From assembly GCF_049801055.1 (NCBI RefSeq), contig NZ_JBNAGF010000004.1, positions 124,001 through 188,000 on the forward strand: a stretch of 64,000 nt of DNA. Direction: 5' to 3'. This document shows positions 20,639-29,866 of this stretch, in pieces. Within the stretch, counting starts at the first letter, position 1, and each line of letters opens with the position of its first letter. The notes beneath the pieces were generated by a model that saw only the letters and a list, made by a program, of their open reading frames with translations, did no database searches and was not told where the DNA came from. The stretch is from JBNAGF01 sp049801055. GTDB lineage: Bacteria > Pseudomonadota > Alphaproteobacteria > Rhodobacterales > Rhodobacteraceae. The position numbers were made by a program, and so were the translations under genes.

Positions 20639-21150
20639 TTGTGCGCGAGTCGACTTCCTCTCTACCCGACAGGCTTGAGGATCTGACAGAAATTTTGCAT
20701 GCCTGTGTGCATGCCGGAGCCAGCGTCGGCTTTGTCCTTCCCTTCGATCAGGCAGATGCACGCCGCTATTGGCAGGACCGCGTGTTTCCCGTGATAACCC
20801 CTGAACGAAACGAACTCTTTTCAGCAAGGCAGAACGGGCGGGTTGTCGGCACGGTGACACTGGGCATGGACATGATGCCCAATCAACCGCATCGCGCGGA
20901 CGTGGCCAAACTACTGGTTCATCCAGAAGCGCGTCGTCAGGGGCTCGGCCGAGCCTTGATGACGGTTCTGGAAGAAAGGGCACAGGCCCTGGGAAAGGAA
21001 CTTCTGGTGCTGGATACGCGCAGTTTCGACCCTTCGCTTAGTCTCTATCTCAGCCTCGGGTTCAAGATTGCAGGCGAGATTCCGGACTATTGCCGCAATC
21101 CTTTTGATGAACGTCTTGAACCCACCACTTACATGTTCAAGCGGCTCTGA
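20635..21150 (+). CDS. GNAT-family N-acetyltransferase
   Basis: A 171-residue acetyltransferase of the GNAT fold. The acetyl-CoA-binding motif A is clear (VAKLLVHPEARRQGLGRALM, about residues 97-116), and LYLSLGFKIAGEIPDY forms motif B. The acceptor substrate cannot be inferred. It overlaps the XRE-cupin gene by ATGA and is convergent with the iron permease gene. Confidence 0.87.
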   Translation: MIVRESTSSLPDRLEDLTEILHACVHAGASVGFVLPFDQADARRYWQDRVFPVITPERNELFSARQNGRVVGTVTLGMDMMPNQPHRADVAKLLVHPEARRQGLGRALMTVLEERAQALGKELLVLDTRSFDPSLSLYLSLGFKIAGEIPDYCRNPFDERLEPTTYMFKRL

Positions 21151-21230
21151 TCTGGCGCAACCGTGTCATACTGGTGGATGCAGTTCTGATTGAAGAAACG
21201 GCAGGATCCGCTCGTGAACCGGATCAAAAG

Positions 21231-22895
21231 CTACCTGCGCCCCACCTGCCGGCAAATCAGTATGACCGGAAGCAATCCGACTGCGACGATAACCAACGAC
21301 GGAACGGCAGCACCTTCCAACCGTTCATCCGATGCAAGGCGATAGGCTTGAACTGCGAGGGTATCGAAATTGAACGGTCGCATAATGAGAGTCGCCGGCA
21401 ACTCCTTCATCACGTCCACAAAGACAATCAGAAGAGCCGTCAGCAAGCTCGGGGTCAGCAACGGCAGGTGCACTTTGCGCAATGTGCCCAGCGGCGTTTG
21501 CCCCAGTGATCGTGCGGCATGGTCCATATTGGAATGAACGGTGCTTTGCCCGCCCTCATAGGCACTGAGTGCTGCAGCAAGAAACCGAACCATATAGGCC
21601 GCAACCAGTAGCCAAATGGAACCAGTGACCAGAAGCCCGGTCGATATGCCGAAATGCTCGCGCATCCAGGAGTCCAGCATGTTGTCGAAATTTGCAAACG
21701 GAACGATCAGACCCACGGCAATCACACCACCCGGAACCGCATAACCAAGCCGCGCCAGATAGGCTGCGGTTGCGCTCGCGCGGCCGGGGTGCTGGCGTTG
21801 AAAAAACCCAACGCAAATTGCGGCTCCGACCGTTATCAAAGCGGCTGTTCCGGCCAGCAGAATTGAGTTTCGCACGAAACCCAGATAGCGGCTGGAGACG
21901 ATGTTCTGTTCCGAGTTCATACCCATGTCGAACAGAATTACCGATGGCAGAGCGAAGCCCAGAACAACCGGAATTGCGCAAAGCACAAATGCTCCCGCCG
22001 CCTTCAGTCCGGTCAGCTCGATTGGCGGCAAACCCGATTGCTTCTTTCCGGATTGGTAGTAGCGGGCCTTTCCTCTCTGCGTCCGCTCAAGCATCGCCAG
22101 CATCAGGGCAAAACCCAGCAAACATAAGGCAAGCTGCGCTGCAGCCGCACGATCCGCCATTGAGAACCAGCTTGTGTAGATGCCGGTGGCAAAGGTCGGA
22201 ACCCCGAAATAGGACACGGTTCCAAAATCCGCGATTGTCTCCATGATTGCCAGCAAGACACCGCCTGCAATAGCCGGTCGTGCCATAGGCAATGACACCC
22301 GCCAGAAGGCACCCCAAGGGTTTTCCCCCAGAGCCCGCGCCGCCAGAAAAGCCGAAGCGCTTTGTTGCAAGAAGGCGGCCCGCGCAAGCAAGTAGACGTA
22401 GGGGTACAGCACAAGAATCAACATGACTGCGGCTCCACCAAGAGATCGGATCTCGGGAAACCAGTAGTCCCGCGGCCCCCATCCTGTCACCTGGCGCAGA
22501 GTGGTTTGCACAACACCGGGGTGATCAAGGATAAAGGTGTATGCGTAGGCCAGCACATAAGCCGGGATCGCCAAAGGCAGAACAAGCGTAACTTCGAGGA
22601 TCCGCGCACCTGGAAACCGGGTCATTGTCACCAGCCAAGCGGCACCAACACCCAAGCAGAAGGTACCAATTGCCACGATGACCACCAGTGCCAGCGTCGT
22701 CAGTGCATAACTGGGCAGAACCGTTTCCATCAGATGAGCAATGGTTTCCGTTCCACCGGTAACTGCAGCCAAAACGACGGCAAGCATCGGAAGCAGGCAC
22801 GCCGCAGCAATCGCATAGGCCAGTACTCCCAGTATACGAGTGCTCGTCGTTTTATGCCGGCGCGAGCCGTGTTCTGCGTATTCTACTTCGGCCAT
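21231..22895 (-). CDS. Iron(III) ABC transporter permease (FbpB/FutB type)
   Basis: A 554-residue inner-membrane protein with about twelve helices, made of two fused permease halves as in FbpB. Each half has an EAA-type cytoplasmic loop (AARALGENPWGAFWRVSLP and ARSLGQTPLGTLRKVHLP). It would carry iron supplied by the binding protein at 18948-19964, which lies 1.3 kb away on the other strand with two unrelated genes between. No ATPase subunit is in the window. The ATG at 22895 is chosen; a GTG 18 bases upstream is possible. Confidence 0.88.
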   Translation of the reverse strand: MAEVEYAEHGSRRHKTTSTRILGVLAYAIAAACLLPMLAVVLAAVTGGTETIAHLMETVLPSYALTTLALVVIVAIGTFCLGVGAAWLVTMTRFPGARILEVTLVLPLAIPAYVLAYAYTFILDHPGVVQTTLRQVTGWGPRDYWFPEIRSLGGAAVMLILVLYPYVYLLARAAFLQQSASAFLAARALGENPWGAFWRVSLPMARPAIAGGVLLAIMETIADFGTVSYFGVPTFATGIYTSWFSMADRAAAAQLALCLLGFALMLAMLERTQRGKARYYQSGKKQSGLPPIELTGLKAAGAFVLCAIPVVLGFALPSVILFDMGMNSEQNIVSSRYLGFVRNSILLAGTAALITVGAAICVGFFQRQHPGRASATAAYLARLGYAVPGGVIAVGLIVPFANFDNMLDSWMREHFGISTGLLVTGSIWLLVAAYMVRFLAAALSAYEGGQSTVHSNMDHAARSLGQTPLGTLRKVHLPLLTPSLLTALLIVFVDVMKELPATLIMRPFNFDTLAVQAYRLASDERLEGAAVPSLVIVAVGLLPVILICRQVGRR

Positions 22896-23000
22896 CAAAT
22901 CCGCGTTCGCCACTATCGATGCTATGCGTCAAACTTAGATCGACCATTTCTGTCGGAAATGCCAGTGCGAAATCAGCCGCGATATGCCTCCGGCGACCCC

Positions 23001-23034
23001 AAAAAATGGTTAAGGCGGCCATTTTGGCCGCCCT
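23001..23034 (-). terminator. Likely terminator of the acid-uptake operon
   Basis: On the minus strand GGCGGCC and GGCCGCC form a 7-bp stem with a short loop, followed after seven bases by TTTTTT. It lies 35 bases past the PaaK-like gene. Confidence 0.5.
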
Positions 23035-23068
23035 ATCAGTATTTCGGTCTGCAGCCAGGTGGCGCTGA

Positions 23069-24292
23069 TCAGTCGTAGCTACGCTGATCCTCGATCACCA
23101 GGCCATCCTTGGGCAGTGAGCCCGGCGCAACAACCTCGACAGCACCTTTCAGTTTCAGCACCTCGATTACCGATTTCGCGAACTGGTTGTCGTCACCGCC
23201 ATCGGCTTCGATCTGAACCGTCATCGCATCCATTTCACCCTGCCGGGTGGCAATCACACGCGCCTTGACGATTTCTCTGTGCTTCTCGACCAGTTGGGCA
23301 ACCTGTTCGGGGCGAACGAACATGCCCTTGATTTTGGTTGTCTGATCTGCACGGCCCATCCAGCCCTTTATGCGCATATTGGTGCGCCCACAAGGAGACT
23401 GGCCGGGCATGACCGCCGAGAGATCACCCGTGGCAAAACGGATCAGTGGATAGTCCGGATTGAGCGACGTCACCACAACTTCGCCGACTTCGCCGGGCGA
23501 AACGGGCACTCCGGTTCCGGGCGTAACGATCTCAACTATGACATGCTCGTCAATGATCATTCCTTCCATTGCCAGGCTTTCATAGGCAATGTTACCAAGA
23601 TCCGCAGTCGCATAGCTTTGCAGACAGGTGATACCACGGTCTGCATATTCCTGCCGCAGGGACGGGAATAGTGCACCGCCCCCGACGGCGGCCTTAGCAA
23701 TGCTCAACCGCACACCCATCTCGTCGGCCTTGTCCAGAATGACCTTCAGATAGTCCGGAGTGCCCGCATAGGCGGTGCAACCCACGTCGCGAGCAGCAGT
23801 TACCTGCAACTCTGTCTGACCGGTTCCAGCCGGCAGAACGGCCGCCCCGACCGCCCGGGCTCCACTTTCAAAAATCATGCCGGCCGGTGTCAAATGATAC
23901 CCAAAGCAGTTTTGTACAATGTCATCCGTCCCAATACCAACGGCATGCAGGAACCGCCCCATACGCCACCAGTCATGCTCGGCGCCGCCCGGTTCGTAGA
24001 TCGGGCCGGGCGACTGAAATATATGTGCAAACCCTGTGGCGGGTTTAGTGGTGAAACCGCCAAAAGGAGAATGCTCAGCCTGAGCCCGACTCAGCTCCGA
24101 CTTGCGCAGGACCGGGAGACCAGCCAAAGCCTCGGCGCTGGTGATCGTTTTGGGGTCCACGCCATTGAGAATTCCCTTGAAACCAGCCACCCCTTGGGCG
24201 CGGGCAATTTGCTGGGGCAACTGCAAGGCAAAATCCGCCGCCCGTTCATCTGCAGAGCGGGTCTCCAGCGCATCGAAATGAGTTGTCGTCAT
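23069..24292 (-). CDS. PaaK-like adenylate-forming protein
   Basis: A 407-residue member of the phenylacetate-CoA ligase branch of adenylate-forming enzymes. The acceptor motif YATADLGNIAYES (about 227-239), the RFATGDL motif and the hinge/C-terminal GRADQTTKIKGMFV are kept. The usual Ser/Thr/Gly-rich phosphate loop (SSGTTGxP) is replaced by FQSPGPIYEPGG near residue 92, so ATP use may be altered. It is the last gene of the operon with the Liv-type importer, 18 bases after the LivF-type ATPase. A role in CoA activation of the imported acid is inferred. Confidence 0.82.
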   Translation of the reverse strand: MTTTHFDALETRSADERAADFALQLPQQIARAQGVAGFKGILNGVDPKTITSAEALAGLPVLRKSELSRAQAEHSPFGGFTTKPATGFAHIFQSPGPIYEPGGAEHDWWRMGRFLHAVGIGTDDIVQNCFGYHLTPAGMIFESGARAVGAAVLPAGTGQTELQVTAARDVGCTAYAGTPDYLKVILDKADEMGVRLSIAKAAVGGGALFPSLRQEYADRGITCLQSYATADLGNIAYESLAMEGMIIDEHVIVEIVTPGTGVPVSPGEVGEVVVTSLNPDYPLIRFATGDLSAVMPGQSPCGRTNMRIKGWMGRADQTTKIKGMFVRPEQVAQLVEKHREIVKARVIATRQGEMDAMTVQIEADGGDDNQFAKSVIEVLKLKGAVEVVAPGSLPKDGLVIEDQRSYD

Positions 24293-24310
24293 AATGTGAC
24301 CCTCTCCTTC

Positions 24311-25144
24311 TCACAGCCACCGTTTGCGGCGGCGGTAGGAACGCACATCGCGGAAGCTCTTGCGGCCCTCTTCGCTCATACCAAGGTAGAACTCCTTAAC
24401 ATCCGGGTTTTCCCGCAGATCCGCAGCAGGGCCGTCCATCACCACGCGGCCAGACTCGAGAATGTATCCGTAATGAGCAAATCGAAGCGCAACGTTGGTG
24501 TTCTGTTCGGCAAGAAGGAAGCTCACTCCTTCCTTTTCATTCAGATCCTTGACGATGTTAAAGATTTCTTCGACCAGCTGCGGGGCGAGACCCATCGAAG
24601 GCTCATCCAGCAGGATCGTTTCAGGACGGCTCATCAGGGCACGCCCCATGGCGACCATCTGTTGCTCACCGCCTGACGTGTACCCGGCCTGCGACTTGCG
24701 GCGCTCTTTGAGGCGCGGGAAGTAGTTGTAGACCATCTCGAGGTCGTGCTGGATACCGGCGCCGCCATCGGTTCGCGTATACGCGCCGGTAAGCAGGTTC
24801 TCTTCAACGGTCAGGTGTTCGAAACAATGCCGGCCCTCCATCACTTGGATCACGCCGGTGCGCACCAGATCTGCCGGATCGGAATGGTGAATGTCAGTGC
24901 CCCGATACTTGATCGTGCCTTTGGTGACTTCTCCACGCTCGGAATGCAGCAGGTTCGAAATCGCCTTGAGGGTGGTCGTCTTGCCAGCGCCATTACCGCC
25001 AAGCAGGGCGGTGATCCCACCCTTGGGCACCGAGAGGCTGACGCCTTTGAGCACAAGGATCACGTGGTTGTAGATCACCTCGATATTGTTGACCTCAAGC
25101 AGGGTGTCGACCTGCTGATCTGTGGTGTTGGCTGCATCCAGCAT
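24311..25144 (-). CDS. ABC transporter ATPase, LivF type
   Basis: A 277-residue cytoplasmic ATPase with Walker A GGNGAGKTTTLKA, signature SGGEQQM and Walker B ILLDEPSMGLAPQ, typical of LivF partners of branched-chain-type importers. A C-terminal tail of about 25 residues ending RSYRRRKRWL extends beyond standard LivF. It forms a heterodimer with the LivG-type protein encoded at 29048. It follows the binding-protein gene after 123 bases that contain a hairpin (25199-25225), which may lower its expression relative to the binding protein. Confidence 0.92.
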   Translation of the reverse strand: MLDAANTTDQQVDTLLEVNNIEVIYNHVILVLKGVSLSVPKGGITALLGGNGAGKTTTLKAISNLLHSERGEVTKGTIKYRGTDIHHSDPADLVRTGVIQVMEGRHCFEHLTVEENLLTGAYTRTDGGAGIQHDLEMVYNYFPRLKERRKSQAGYTSGGEQQMVAMGRALMSRPETILLDEPSMGLAPQLVEEIFNIVKDLNEKEGVSFLLAEQNTNVALRFAHYGYILESGRVVMDGPAADLRENPDVKEFYLGMSEEGRKSFRDVRSYRRRKRWL

Positions 25145-25198
25145 TAGTGCGTTTCCTCTAGCAGGTAAGTAGGATCACCCACCCGATTGGGGTTTTGT

Positions 25199-25225
25199 GG
25201 TGCGGCGAACGGAGGCCGCCGCACC
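25199..25225 (-). terminator. Intercistronic hairpin after the binding-protein gene
   Basis: GGTGCGGCG and CGCCGCACC form a perfect 9-bp stem with a 9-base loop in the gap between the binding-protein and LivF-type genes. There is no U-run. Such hairpins usually protect the upstream mRNA and give more binding protein than ATPase. Confidence 0.5.
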
Positions 25226-25267
25226 CTTCTTGTTCAATCTTCGGCAATTCAGGCCGAATTTGGCTGA

Positions 25268-26551
25268 TCAGTTGCAGCGTGCTTCAATTTTGTTTTCAGC
25301 TGCATATGCGTTGGAATCTTCCTCAACCAGCGCACCAATGACTTCGGCATCCGTTGCTTTGAAGTCGGAGACCAGCGACCAGGTTTTGCTGGCTGCGTCC
25401 CACTGTGCGACGCCAACCAGACCGGATCCACCGTGATTTTCACAGGACACCTGGAAGCTGGGTCCAAAGTTCGGCATGCCAAGTGCGGACATACGCTCTT
25501 CGGTGATGTTCAGCTGCTCCATAGCGTCGCGGACCATTCCGGCCGTTACGTCACCGGTGCCATTGGCCGCCTGCGCGTCCTTGATGGCTTCGGCTGCAAG
25601 CATCGCCGCATACAGACCACGGTTGTAGAGAACGGTTCCGACATTGTCGCCCGCGCCCGAGGCCATGCCCTTGTCGACAACATGAGTGCGAATGTCGTCG
25701 AACACCGGGAAGTCGCTGCCGACCGCATGGAAGGTGATAGCCTTATAGCCGTTTGCGGCATCGCCAGCGGGCAGAACGTCATGTTCGGCACCCGACCACC
25801 ACACACCGATGAAGTTTTCCATCGGGAAACGGATGTTCGCGGCTTCCTGAACCGCCACCTGGTTCATCACACCCCAGCCCCAGATCGCAACATAGTCAGG
25901 ACGGTCACGGCGGATTTGCAGCCACTGGGACTTCTGTTCCTGACCCGGATGATCAACAGCCAGGGCCGTCAGTTCAAAGCCGTGCTTCTTGGCCAGTTCT
26001 TCGAGGGTACGGATCGGCTCCTTGCCAAAGGACGAGTTGTGGTAGACCAGAGCCAGTTTCTTGCCCTTGATGTCGTTGTCGTTGATTTCAAGCAGGTAGT
26101 TCACCAGACCCGACGCGCCATCCCAATAGTTCGCGGGATAGTTAAAGACGTGACTGAAAACTTTGCCGTTGGCGGCAGAGGTCCGGCCATAGCCCATCGT
26201 GTGAATCGGAATATCATCCACGGTCGCTTTTGGGATGATCTGATAGGTAATACCGGTCGACAGCGGTTGATAGATCAGTGCGCCTTCGCCCTTGGTCGAC
26301 TCGTAGCATTCAACACCCTTTTCAGTGTTGTAGCCCGTTTCGCATTCAATCACTTTAACCGGAACGCCACCAATACCACCATCGCGCTCGTTCAACAGTT
26401 TGAAGTAATCTTCATAGCCGTCAGCGAATGGAATACCGCCAGCCGCATAGGGACCGGTGCGATAGCTTAGCGAGGGGATAACAAGCTCGGCCAAAGCCGG
26501 GCCTGCGGCCAGTATGGCGCCCAGCGCCAGCGTGGTGAGTTTCATTTTCAT
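25268..26551 (-). CDS. ABC transporter substrate-binding protein, branched-chain/organic-acid type
   Basis: A 427-residue periplasmic protein with a Sec signal (about 1-22, ending GPALA). It has the two-lobed Peripla_BP_6 fold: LSYRTGPYAAGG near the N terminus, HVFNYPANYWDG and ALVYHNSSFGKEP in the middle. At 427 residues it is longer than LivJ (about 370) and fits the branch linked to aromatic or fatty acid uptake genes. The start at the ATG at 26551 follows GGAGGAATT; an ATG six bases later is possible. The ligand is not known. Confidence 0.88.
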   Translation of the reverse strand: MKMKLTTLALGAILAAGPALAELVIPSLSYRTGPYAAGGIPFADGYEDYFKLLNERDGGIGGVPVKVIECETGYNTEKGVECYESTKGEGALIYQPLSTGITYQIIPKATVDDIPIHTMGYGRTSAANGKVFSHVFNYPANYWDGASGLVNYLLEINDNDIKGKKLALVYHNSSFGKEPIRTLEELAKKHGFELTALAVDHPGQEQKSQWLQIRRDRPDYVAIWGWGVMNQVAVQEAANIRFPMENFIGVWWSGAEHDVLPAGDAANGYKAITFHAVGSDFPVFDDIRTHVVDKGMASGAGDNVGTVLYNRGLYAAMLAAEAIKDAQAANGTGDVTAGMVRDAMEQLNITEERMSALGMPNFGPSFQVSCENHGGSGLVGVAQWDAASKTWSLVSDFKATDAEVIGALVEEDSNAYAAENKIEARCN

Positions 26552-26626
26552 CGGGTCAATTCCTCCCTTGATGTAATCCGATGGTGAACGGGGCTCCTCC
26601 ACCCCGCGATTGATTGCCTGCCCCGC

Positions 26627-27703
26627 TTAGTGCGGGAAAGGCCAGAGCCTCAGCTTTTCCTTGGCCACGCGCCAGAGCTGTGCCAGCCCATGCGGTTCCA
26701 AGATCAAGAAAACGATGATCAGCGCCCCTACGATGACAAGTTGCAGGTGCGCCACGATATCCGTGGGCCAACCCAGAAGATCCACGCCAACGACTTTCAG
26801 GACAACCGGAAGCAAGACAAGAAAGGCTGCGCCGGCAAACGATCCGAAGATTGAGCCAAGACCGCCAATAATAACCATGAACAGGACAAGGAAAGACTTC
26901 TGGATGCCAAAAGCTTCTCCGACTTCAACTGCCCCCAGATAGATCGCGAAGAACAACGCGCCCGATACACCGACAAAGAATGAGCTGACCGCAAAGGCCG
27001 TCATTTTCGCCTTCAGCGGGTCCACCCCGATGATCTCGGCCGCGATGTCCATGTCCCGGATTGCCATCCATGTCCGCCCCATGGTGCCCCGGGTCAGATT
27101 GCGCGCGATCAGCGCGCAGACTGTCAGGAAGATCAGGCAGAACAGATAGGTTGCCCATGCCGGCGCGCTGGGACCGGTGATGATGATTCCGAACACGTCA
27201 CGTTCCGGCGCATTGATCTGGCCCGATGCCGAGTAGTTGTAGAACCACGGCACCTTGTTGAAGAGCCACACCAGAAAGAACTGCGCGGCAAGAGTTGCCA
27301 CGGCAAGATAGAACCCCTTGATCCGCAGCGACGGCAACCCGAACAGCACACCGACAATGGCTGTTATGCCTCCTGCCAGAAGCACATGGATGAACATCGA
27401 AACGTCGGGAAAGGCAGTCATCAACTTGTAGCAGGAATAGGCGCCCACGGCCATGAACCCTCCTGTGCCAAGGCTGACCTGGCCGCAATATCCCGTCAGG
27501 ATGTTAAGCCCGATCGCGGCGATGGCATAGATCAGGAAAGGCAGAAGAATCGCATTCGCCCAGTAATCGTTGATAATGAACGGGACGATCCCGAACGCCA
27601 CAATCATCACAAAGTAATAGCGGTAGCGATCAAACCTGATCGGAAAGGTCTGGCTGTCCTGCTGGTAGGAGACTTTGAAGTCCCCGGCTTCACGGTAGAA
27701 CAT
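26627..27703 (-). CDS. ABC transporter permease, LivM type
   Basis: A 358-residue inner-membrane protein with about ten helices. It shows the family blocks LNILTGYCGQVSLGTGGFMAVGAY and the EAA-like loop GRTWMAIRDMDIAAEIIGVDPLKAKM. It pairs with the LivH-type permease encoded at 28029. It has a 30-residue cytoplasmic N terminus before the first helix. The start lies 3 bases after the stop of the small membrane protein gene. Confidence 0.92.
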   Translation of the reverse strand: MFYREAGDFKVSYQQDSQTFPIRFDRYRYYFVMIVAFGIVPFIINDYWANAILLPFLIYAIAAIGLNILTGYCGQVSLGTGGFMAVGAYSCYKLMTAFPDVSMFIHVLLAGGITAIVGVLFGLPSLRIKGFYLAVATLAAQFFLVWLFNKVPWFYNYSASGQINAPERDVFGIIITGPSAPAWATYLFCLIFLTVCALIARNLTRGTMGRTWMAIRDMDIAAEIIGVDPLKAKMTAFAVSSFFVGVSGALFFAIYLGAVEVGEAFGIQKSFLVLFMVIIGGLGSIFGSFAGAAFLVLLPVVLKVVGVDLLGWPTDIVAHLQLVIVGALIIVFLILEPHGLAQLWRVAKEKLRLWPFPH

Positions 27704-27706
27704 TAG

Positions 27707-27964
27707 TTACAGGCCCCCTTCAGAATGCGCACGGTCCCGCGCTGCCGCATCGAGTTGATTTGTCTTTTTCGCATAGCCGCTCTCCTCCGCAGCCCGGACC
27801 AGTCGCAGATAGGCGACCACTCCCAGAATGAACCCGCCGAATGCCAACAAGCTCGCGATAACCAGTTGCCGGTCCGTCAGCCCGTCAGAGGTGAAGGCGA
27901 TGTAGCCAAAGGCCCAGAACCCCGACCAGGCAATCACGTTCACGATGGCAATCAACTTGTTCAT
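27707..27964 (-). CDS. Small two-helix membrane protein within the importer operon
   Basis: An 85-residue protein with two predicted helices (about 3-22 and 33-55) and a charged C terminus. I know no named family. It lies between the two permease genes, 64 bases after LivH and 3 bases before LivM, so it is made with the importer and may be an accessory subunit. The start is the ATG at 27964 with GGAGAAG upstream. Confidence 0.7.
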   Translation of the reverse strand: MNKLIAIVNVIAWSGFWAFGYIAFTSDGLTDRQLVIASLLAFGGFILGVVAYLRLVRAAEESGYAKKTNQLDAAARDRAHSEGGL

Positions 27965-28028
27965 TCGTTTTTGCTTCTCCGTGGCTCTCGGCCTGTCGGT
28001 TTCCGCCACTCCAGCAGCGGTCAAGATA

Positions 28029-29018
28029 TTACACACGCTCGATAATCTTTTCGCCGAACAGCCCCTGCGGACGGAACACGAGGAAGATCAGTGCCAGCAT
28101 GTAGGCAAACCAGTTTTCGGTTGCGCCACCCAGGAAGGGTGCGCCGATAGCAAACTCAAAGAGCTTCTCGCCGACACCGATGATAAGCCCGCCGACGATC
28201 GCTCCCGGGATCGAGGTAAACCCGCCCAGCATCAACACCGGCAATGCCTTCAGGGCAATCAGCGACAGAGAGAATTGAACACCCGACTTGGTGCCCCACA
28301 TGATACCTGCAACCAGTGCCACAAACCCGGCAACCGACCAGACCATGACCCAGATGAAGTTCAGCGAGATGCCGACTGACAAGGCCGCCTGATGGTCGTC
28401 CGCCACAGCCCGCATGGCCCGTCCCTGCTTGGTATACTGGCTGAAGGCCACAAGCGCGATCACCAGAAGCGCCGCGATAACGGTTGCTACGATGTCCAGA
28501 TTATCGATGAAGAACCCGTAGCCGAAAATGTTGAGCGTTGCTTCATCGATCCAGATGTTGATCCCCTGGGGGAGTCCGACGTCCAGCTTCTTGATCTCCG
28601 AACCCCACATCAGGTCCGATACGCCTTCGAGGAAATAGGCCAGTCCGATCGTGGCCATGAACAGGATGATTGGCTCCTGCCCGACCAGATGGCGCATAAC
28701 GAACTGCTGCACACACCAGGCCAGCAACACCATCACAACAACGGTCAGGAGAATTGCGAGAAATGCCGGAACGTGCCAACCGAAATGGTGGATATGCGTG
28801 CCAAGGATCGCATTGATCAGGTGGCTGAACGGCACCTGCCCTTCCATGATCCCAACCAATGTCATGGCTGCAAACAATGCCATGACACCCTGCGCATAGT
28901 TGAAGATACCGGATGCTTTGTAGATGAGGACGAACCCCAGAGCCACCAGCGCATAGAGTACCCCGGCCATCAGGCCGTTCAGGGTGACCTCCATAGCGAA
29001 AATCAACTGATCAGGCAT
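28029..29018 (-). CDS. ABC transporter permease, LivH type
   Basis: A 329-residue membrane protein with about eight helices. Typical LivH features are the N-terminal LNGLMAGVLYALVALGFVLIYKAS block, the loop TKQGRAMRAVADDHQAALSVGI and the GGFTSIPGAIVGGLIIGV element. It forms the channel with the LivM-type permease. The loop of about 20 residues around HLINAILGTHIHHFGW is periplasmic and rich in histidine. Confidence 0.92.
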   Translation of the reverse strand: MPDQLIFAMEVTLNGLMAGVLYALVALGFVLIYKASGIFNYAQGVMALFAAMTLVGIMEGQVPFSHLINAILGTHIHHFGWHVPAFLAILLTVVVMVLLAWCVQQFVMRHLVGQEPIILFMATIGLAYFLEGVSDLMWGSEIKKLDVGLPQGINIWIDEATLNIFGYGFFIDNLDIVATVIAALLVIALVAFSQYTKQGRAMRAVADDHQAALSVGISLNFIWVMVWSVAGFVALVAGIMWGTKSGVQFSLSLIALKALPVLMLGGFTSIPGAIVGGLIIGVGEKLFEFAIGAPFLGGATENWFAYMLALIFLVFRPQGLFGEKIIERV

Positions 29019-29047
29019 GCTTGCCTCCCCTCATGTCTGTCAGGTGG

Positions 29048-29866
29048 TCAGTCATGGCTCACCCCCAGATAGGCGTCGATGACTTCCTGGTTGCTGCGCA
29101 CCTCGTCAGGGGTGCCGTCACCAATCTTTTTGCCGTAATCCATTACGACCACGCGGTCGGACAGATCCATCACGACGCCCATGTCGTGTTCGATCAGGGC
29201 GATGGTGGTTCCGAATTCATCGTTCACATCGAGGATAAATCGGCTCATGTCCTCTTTTTCCTCGACGTTCATCCCGGCCATTGGTTCATCAAGCAGCAGC
29301 AGCTTTGGCTCCGCTGCCAGAGCCCGTGCCAGTTCCACCCGCTTCTTCAGGCCGTAAGGCAGGCGCGCCACCGGTGTTTTCCGGATATGCTGGATCTCGA
29401 GAAAGTCGATGACCCGTTCCACAACTTCCCGGTTCTCCGTCTCCTCAGCCTCAGCCTTTCCCTTCCAGAGTGCCTGCTGGAATATATTTGTTTTCATATA
29501 GTTGAGGCGCCCGGTCATGACATTGTCGAGAACGCTCATACCCTCGAACAACGCGATGTTCTGGAATGTCCGGGCAATGCCCTGCCGCGCAACTTCATAG
29601 GGTCGCATAGGCGGCCGCTTGGCACCGTGGAACCAGACTTCGCCCTCCTGCGGTACATAAAAGCCGGATATCACGTTCAACATCGAGGACTTGCCCGCCC
29701 CGTTTGGTCCGATGATTGCCCGGATCTCGCCTTCGCGAATGTCGAAAGAGATGTCCTTGATCGCGACGACCCCACCAAAGCGCAGGGTGATATTTTTCAT
29801 TTCCATCACGACGCCGCCAATTTTGCGGCCGTCGTCTGTGATGTATCCTTCGTCCATGTCTTTCAC
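29048..29866 (-). CDS. ABC transporter ATPase, LivG type
   Basis: A 272-residue ATPase with Walker A GPNGAGKSS and Walker B LLLLDEPMAGMN, and the LivG-typical H-loop IEHDMGVVM. The signature motif is LPYGLKKRVE, a known variant of LSGGQ in this branch. A GTG at 29866 overlaps the stop of a 29-codon open frame (GTGA); an ATG at 29857 is the alternative start. It forms a heterodimer with the LivF-type ATPase and powers import. Confidence 0.9.
   Translation of the reverse strand: MKDMDEGYITDDGRKIGGVVMEMKNITLRFGGVVAIKDISFDIREGEIRAIIGPNGAGKSSMLNVISGFYVPQEGEVWFHGAKRPPMRPYEVARQGIARTFQNIALFEGMSVLDNVMTGRLNYMKTNIFQQALWKGKAEAEETENREVVERVIDFLEIQHIRKTPVARLPYGLKKRVELARALAAEPKLLLLDEPMAGMNVEEKEDMSRFILDVNDEFGTTIALIEHDMGVVMDLSDRVVVMDYGKKIGDGTPDEVRSNQEVIDAYLGVSHD

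Noticed and set aside
25433..26470. A 345-codon open frame antisense to the substrate-binding protein gene
   Set aside because: The minus-strand gene has a signal peptide and family motifs; the antisense product has none.
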